A stretch of DNA of 7,071 nt from an uncultured Eggerthellaceae bacterium (GTDB taxonomy: Bacteria; Actinomycetota; Coriobacteriia; Coriobacteriales; Eggerthellaceae). A program made the translations under genes and the position numbers. Positions within the stretch are counted from its first letter, which is position 1, and each line of letters begins with the position of its first letter. The notes under the pieces were generated by a model, which worked only from the letters and a program-made list of their open reading frames with translations, did no database searches and had not been told where the DNA came from. The stretch covers positions 1 through 7,071 of the forward strand of contig CAKTXN010000089.1 in NCBI GenBank assembly GCA_934630905.1, read 5' to 3'. This document shows, in pieces, positions 5,546 through 7,071 of the stretch.

Positions 5546-6964
5546 TTACACGCTGATGCTGCCGCTGAAACGATACTTTCGCGTGTCGCTGGGAACGGCA
5601 GTGGGGTAGTTACCGTCGAAGCAAGCGGTGCAGTATCCTTTTTCGGGCGCATCGCCCAGCAGGCGTTTTACCGAATCAACGCTTAAGTACCCTACGCTAT
5701 CGGCGCCAATGATTGCGGCGATTTCTTCCCATTCGCGCCCCACGGCAATAAGGTTCTCGCGGGAATCTACATCGGTGCCGTAATAGCAGGGATTCAAGAA
5801 CGCGGGCGATGAGCTGCGGAAATGAATCTCTTTCGCACCGGCATCGCGCAAGCTTTTTACAATGCGGCGCGCCGTGGTGCCGCGCACAATGGAGTCGTCG
5901 ATGAGTATCACGCGCTTACCGGCAACAGAGCTCCTGATGGGGTTCAGCTTCAAGTTCACTTTCTTCTCACGGTTGCCTTGACCGGGTGCGATGAACGTAC
6001 GCGCGATATACTTATTTTTCACGAAACCGATTTCATAAGGAATACCCGAAGCGCGCGAATAGCCCAACGCCGCATCCAATCCCGAATCGGGAACGCCAAT
6101 AACAACATCGGCCTGAGCAGGGCATTCTTGCGCCAGAAATTCTCCTGCCTTGACGCGTGCCTCGTGCACCGTAACGCCATCAAGCAGAGAATCGGGACGC
6201 GCGAAATAGACTGCCTCGAACACGCAGAAGGAGCGCGGCTCTTTCTTGCAATGATCGGTTAAGCTGCGAATGCCTTCCTTGCTGAATACCATGACTTCGC
6301 CAGGTTCGATTTCACGCACATAGGTGGCGCCCACAGCATCAAGTGCGCAGCTTTCCGAAGCCACGACATAGCCGCCTTCGGGCAGCGTGCCGTAGCACAA
6401 CGGACGAAAGCCCTGCTCATCTCGCAGAGCAATGAGTTTCGTGGGCGACATGATGACCAGCGAATAAGCACCTTGGATTTTATTCATGGCGCGGTTTGCG
6501 GCTTCTTCAATAGAAGGCGCTGTCAAGCGCTCGCGGGTGATCAGATACGATATGACCTCGGTGTCCGATGTGGTGTGGAAAATGGATCCTGTTTCTTCCA
6601 ACGCGCTGCGCACTTCAAGCGCGTTCGTCAAGTTTCCGTTGTGCGCAAGGGCGGTATGTCCCTTCATGTGATTCACCACAATGGGTTGTACGTTGTTCAG
6701 CTCGTTTCCGCCGGTGGTGCCGTATCGAGCATGACCAATAGCAATGGAGCCGTTGCCTAGCTGCGCAAGCGTTTCGGGTGGAAACACATCGTTTACCAGG
6801 CCCAATCCTTTGTGAACCGAGAACAGGCCATCTTTGTTCACAACAATGCCGCACGACTCCTGGCCGCGATGTTGCAGTGCCGTAAGCCCTGCAAATACAT
6901 AATCGGCCAAGGGTTGTTCGGTGGGCGTGTAAATGCCGAACACACCGCATTCTTCATGGAGCAT
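5546..6964 (-). CDS. purF: Amidophosphoribosyltransferase (glutamine PRPP amidotransferase), Fe-S type
   Basis: PurF (EC 2.4.2.14) transfers the amide nitrogen of glutamine to PRPP, giving 5-phosphoribosylamine: the committed step of purine synthesis in the cytosol. From the ATG at 6964 the product has 472 residues. It starts MLHEECGVFGIY: by family rule the 5-residue propeptide is removed so that C6 becomes the N-terminal nucleophile. Glutaminase-domain motifs are LQHRGQESCGIVV (30-42), GHARYGTTGG (77-86), LAHNGNLTN (106-114) and TTSDTEV (131-137). The phosphoribosyltransferase domain has the PRPP loop VILIDDSIVRGTT (352-364). C247, C393, C445 and C448 fall where the Bacillus-type enzyme binds its [4Fe-4S] cluster, so this is probably the Fe-S, oxygen-sensitive class. 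The frame extends upstream to 7066, but that part runs through leader repeats and resembles no protein, and the propeptide logic fixes the start at 6964. The gene converges on the radical SAM gene. Its leader structure suggests possible regulation. Confidence 0.97.
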   Translation of the reverse strand: MLHEECGVFGIYTPTEQPLADYVFAGLTALQHRGQESCGIVVNKDGLFSVHKGLGLVNDVFPPETLAQLGNGSIAIGHARYGTTGGNELNNVQPIVVNHMKGHTALAHNGNLTNALEVRSALEETGSIFHTTSDTEVISYLITRERLTAPSIEEAANRAMNKIQGAYSLVIMSPTKLIALRDEQGFRPLCYGTLPEGGYVVASESCALDAVGATYVREIEPGEVMVFSKEGIRSLTDHCKKEPRSFCVFEAVYFARPDSLLDGVTVHEARVKAGEFLAQECPAQADVVIGVPDSGLDAALGYSRASGIPYEIGFVKNKYIARTFIAPGQGNREKKVNLKLNPIRSSVAGKRVILIDDSIVRGTTARRIVKSLRDAGAKEIHFRSSSPAFLNPCYYGTDVDSRENLIAVGREWEEIAAIIGADSVGYLSVDSVKRLLGDAPEKGYCTACFDGNYPTAVPSDTRKYRFSGSISV

Positions 6965-6974
6965 ATCAGTAGTA

Positions 6975-6980
6975 CCTTTC
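6975..6980 (-). promoter_or_regulatory. Ribosome binding site of purF
   Basis: On the - strand GAAAGG lies 10 bases before the ATG at 6964. This supports that start over the upstream in-frame ATG at 7066. The site lies just 2 bases downstream of the 12-base inverted repeat, so the folding of the leader could affect its access. Confidence 0.6.
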
Positions 6981-6982
6981 GT

Positions 6983-7015
6983 AATGTTAAAAAGGGACGG
7001 GGACTTTTTAACATT
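6983..7015 (-). repeat. Perfect 12-base inverted repeat in the purF leader
   Basis: AATGTTAAAAAG (6983-6994) is the exact reverse complement of CTTTTTAACATT (7004-7015), separated by a 9-base core GGACGGGGA (6995-7003). The arms are AT-rich and the loop GC-rich, which is unlike an ordinary intrinsic terminator. It can form a hairpin in the purF leader RNA or act as a dimeric protein site in DNA. The repeat is seen directly; the role is inference. Confidence 0.85.
6989..7009 (+). repeat. Dispersed-repeat-like unit, copy 1 (AAAAAG / 9-base core / CTTTTT)
   Basis: The unit has AAAAAG and CTTTTT arms around the core GGACGGGGA. It forms the centre of the 12-base inverted repeat. Copy 2 lies in opposite orientation at 7051-7071. 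Confidence 0.7.
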
Positions 7016-7027
7016 TTTACCCCGTCC
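6995..7027 (-). promoter_or_regulatory. Possible alternative GC-rich stem, terminator-like, upstream of purF
   Basis: GGACGGGG (6995-7002) is the reverse complement of CCCCGTCC (7020-7027), with a 17-base AT-rich loop. In the purF transcript this 8-bp stem is followed at once by CTTTTTAAC, so it resembles an intrinsic terminator. It takes the loop of the 12-base hairpin, and full pairing of both looks sterically impossible because no bases would link the two stems. They are therefore probably alternatives, as in an attenuator. This reading is inference. Confidence 0.4.
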
Positions 7028-7050
7028 AGGTGTGCAAGATGCCGTAGGTG

Positions 7051-7071
7051 AAAAAGACCCCGTCACTTTTT
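7051..7071 (-). repeat. Dispersed-repeat-like unit, copy 2, inverted relative to copy 1
   Basis: Read on the - strand it is AAAAAG, core TGACGGGGT, CTTTTT. It matches copy 1 in all positions except the first and last core bases. The unit reaches the right edge of the window, so a longer element may continue beyond it. A third core-like copy without the arms (GGACGGGGT on the - strand) lies at 7019-7027. Confidence 0.65.

Noticed and set aside
5415..5609. Small + strand open frame in the convergent gap
   Set aside because: It crosses the terminator hairpin and the 3' end of purF, has no recognisable motif and lacks a good ribosome binding site.
5822..6262. 146-residue + strand frame inside purF
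   Set aside because: It lies wholly antisense to conserved purF coding sequence, and its translation resembles no family.
7032..7037. TTGCAC on the - strand as a -35 box for purF
   Set aside because: At normal spacing the following hexamer (ATGTTA) is a poor -10 match, so I do not call a promoter; the real one may be past the right edge.
6965..7066. N-terminal extension of purF from an ATG at 7066
   Set aside because: The added 34 residues come from the leader repeats. PurF needs a short propeptide before its Cys, and a fitting ATG with a ribosome binding site lies at 6964.
1..7071. Search for defence systems, toxin-antitoxin pairs, CRISPR arrays, prophage or transposase genes
   Set aside because: All long frames are accounted for by metabolic genes and no regularly spaced repeats were seen; the only mobile-like signal is the short repeat pair near the right edge.

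Overview
The window looks like a chromosomal housekeeping segment of a fairly GC-rich bacterium. The protein styles (an RNA-binding-like R/S/G/N-rich tail, a COG1313-type radical SAM protein, an Fe-S type PurF with a short propeptide) fit a Gram-positive lineage. My best guess is an actinobacterium of the Coriobacteriia/Eggerthellaceae kind. That taxonomic call is inference; no rRNA or marker gene is present to settle it.

Layout. On the + strand, five tightly packed genes run from the left edge to about 5.4 kb: (1) the 3' end of a gene encoding a long, disordered, Arg/Ser/Gly/Asn-rich tail; (2) nicotinate phosphoribosyltransferase (pncB); (3) a DegV/FakB-family fatty-acid-binding protein; (4) a strongly diverged beta-hydroxyacid-dehydrogenase-like protein with a His- and Asp-rich tail; (5) a PflX-like (COG1313) radical SAM protein. 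The gaps are 37, 12, -1 and 14 bases, so the last four at least are probably one operon. A hairpin followed by a T run at about 5482-5521 probably ends it. On the - strand, converging on this operon, purF (amidophosphoribosyltransferase) occupies 5546-6964. Its upstream leader, up to the right edge, is dense with inverted repeats.

How the genes relate. PncB and PurF both consume PRPP, one for NAD salvage and the other for the first committed step of purine synthesis. DegV-family proteins carry fatty acids for an acyl kinase (FakA), which is not in this window. The dehydrogenase-like protein keeps the family's overall plan but appears to have lost part of the cofactor-binding region and the catalytic lysine, so it may be a non-catalytic, repurposed member. 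The substrate of the radical SAM protein cannot be deduced.

Most interesting points: the degenerate dehydrogenase with its His/Asp-rich tail translationally coupled to DegV, and the purF leader. The leader holds two inverted copies of an AAAAAG/9-base core/CTTTTT unit and two mutually exclusive RNA stems, one of which resembles an intrinsic terminator. It may be an attenuator, a dispersed REP-like element, or both. I found no phage, transposase, CRISPR, tRNA or rRNA in the window.
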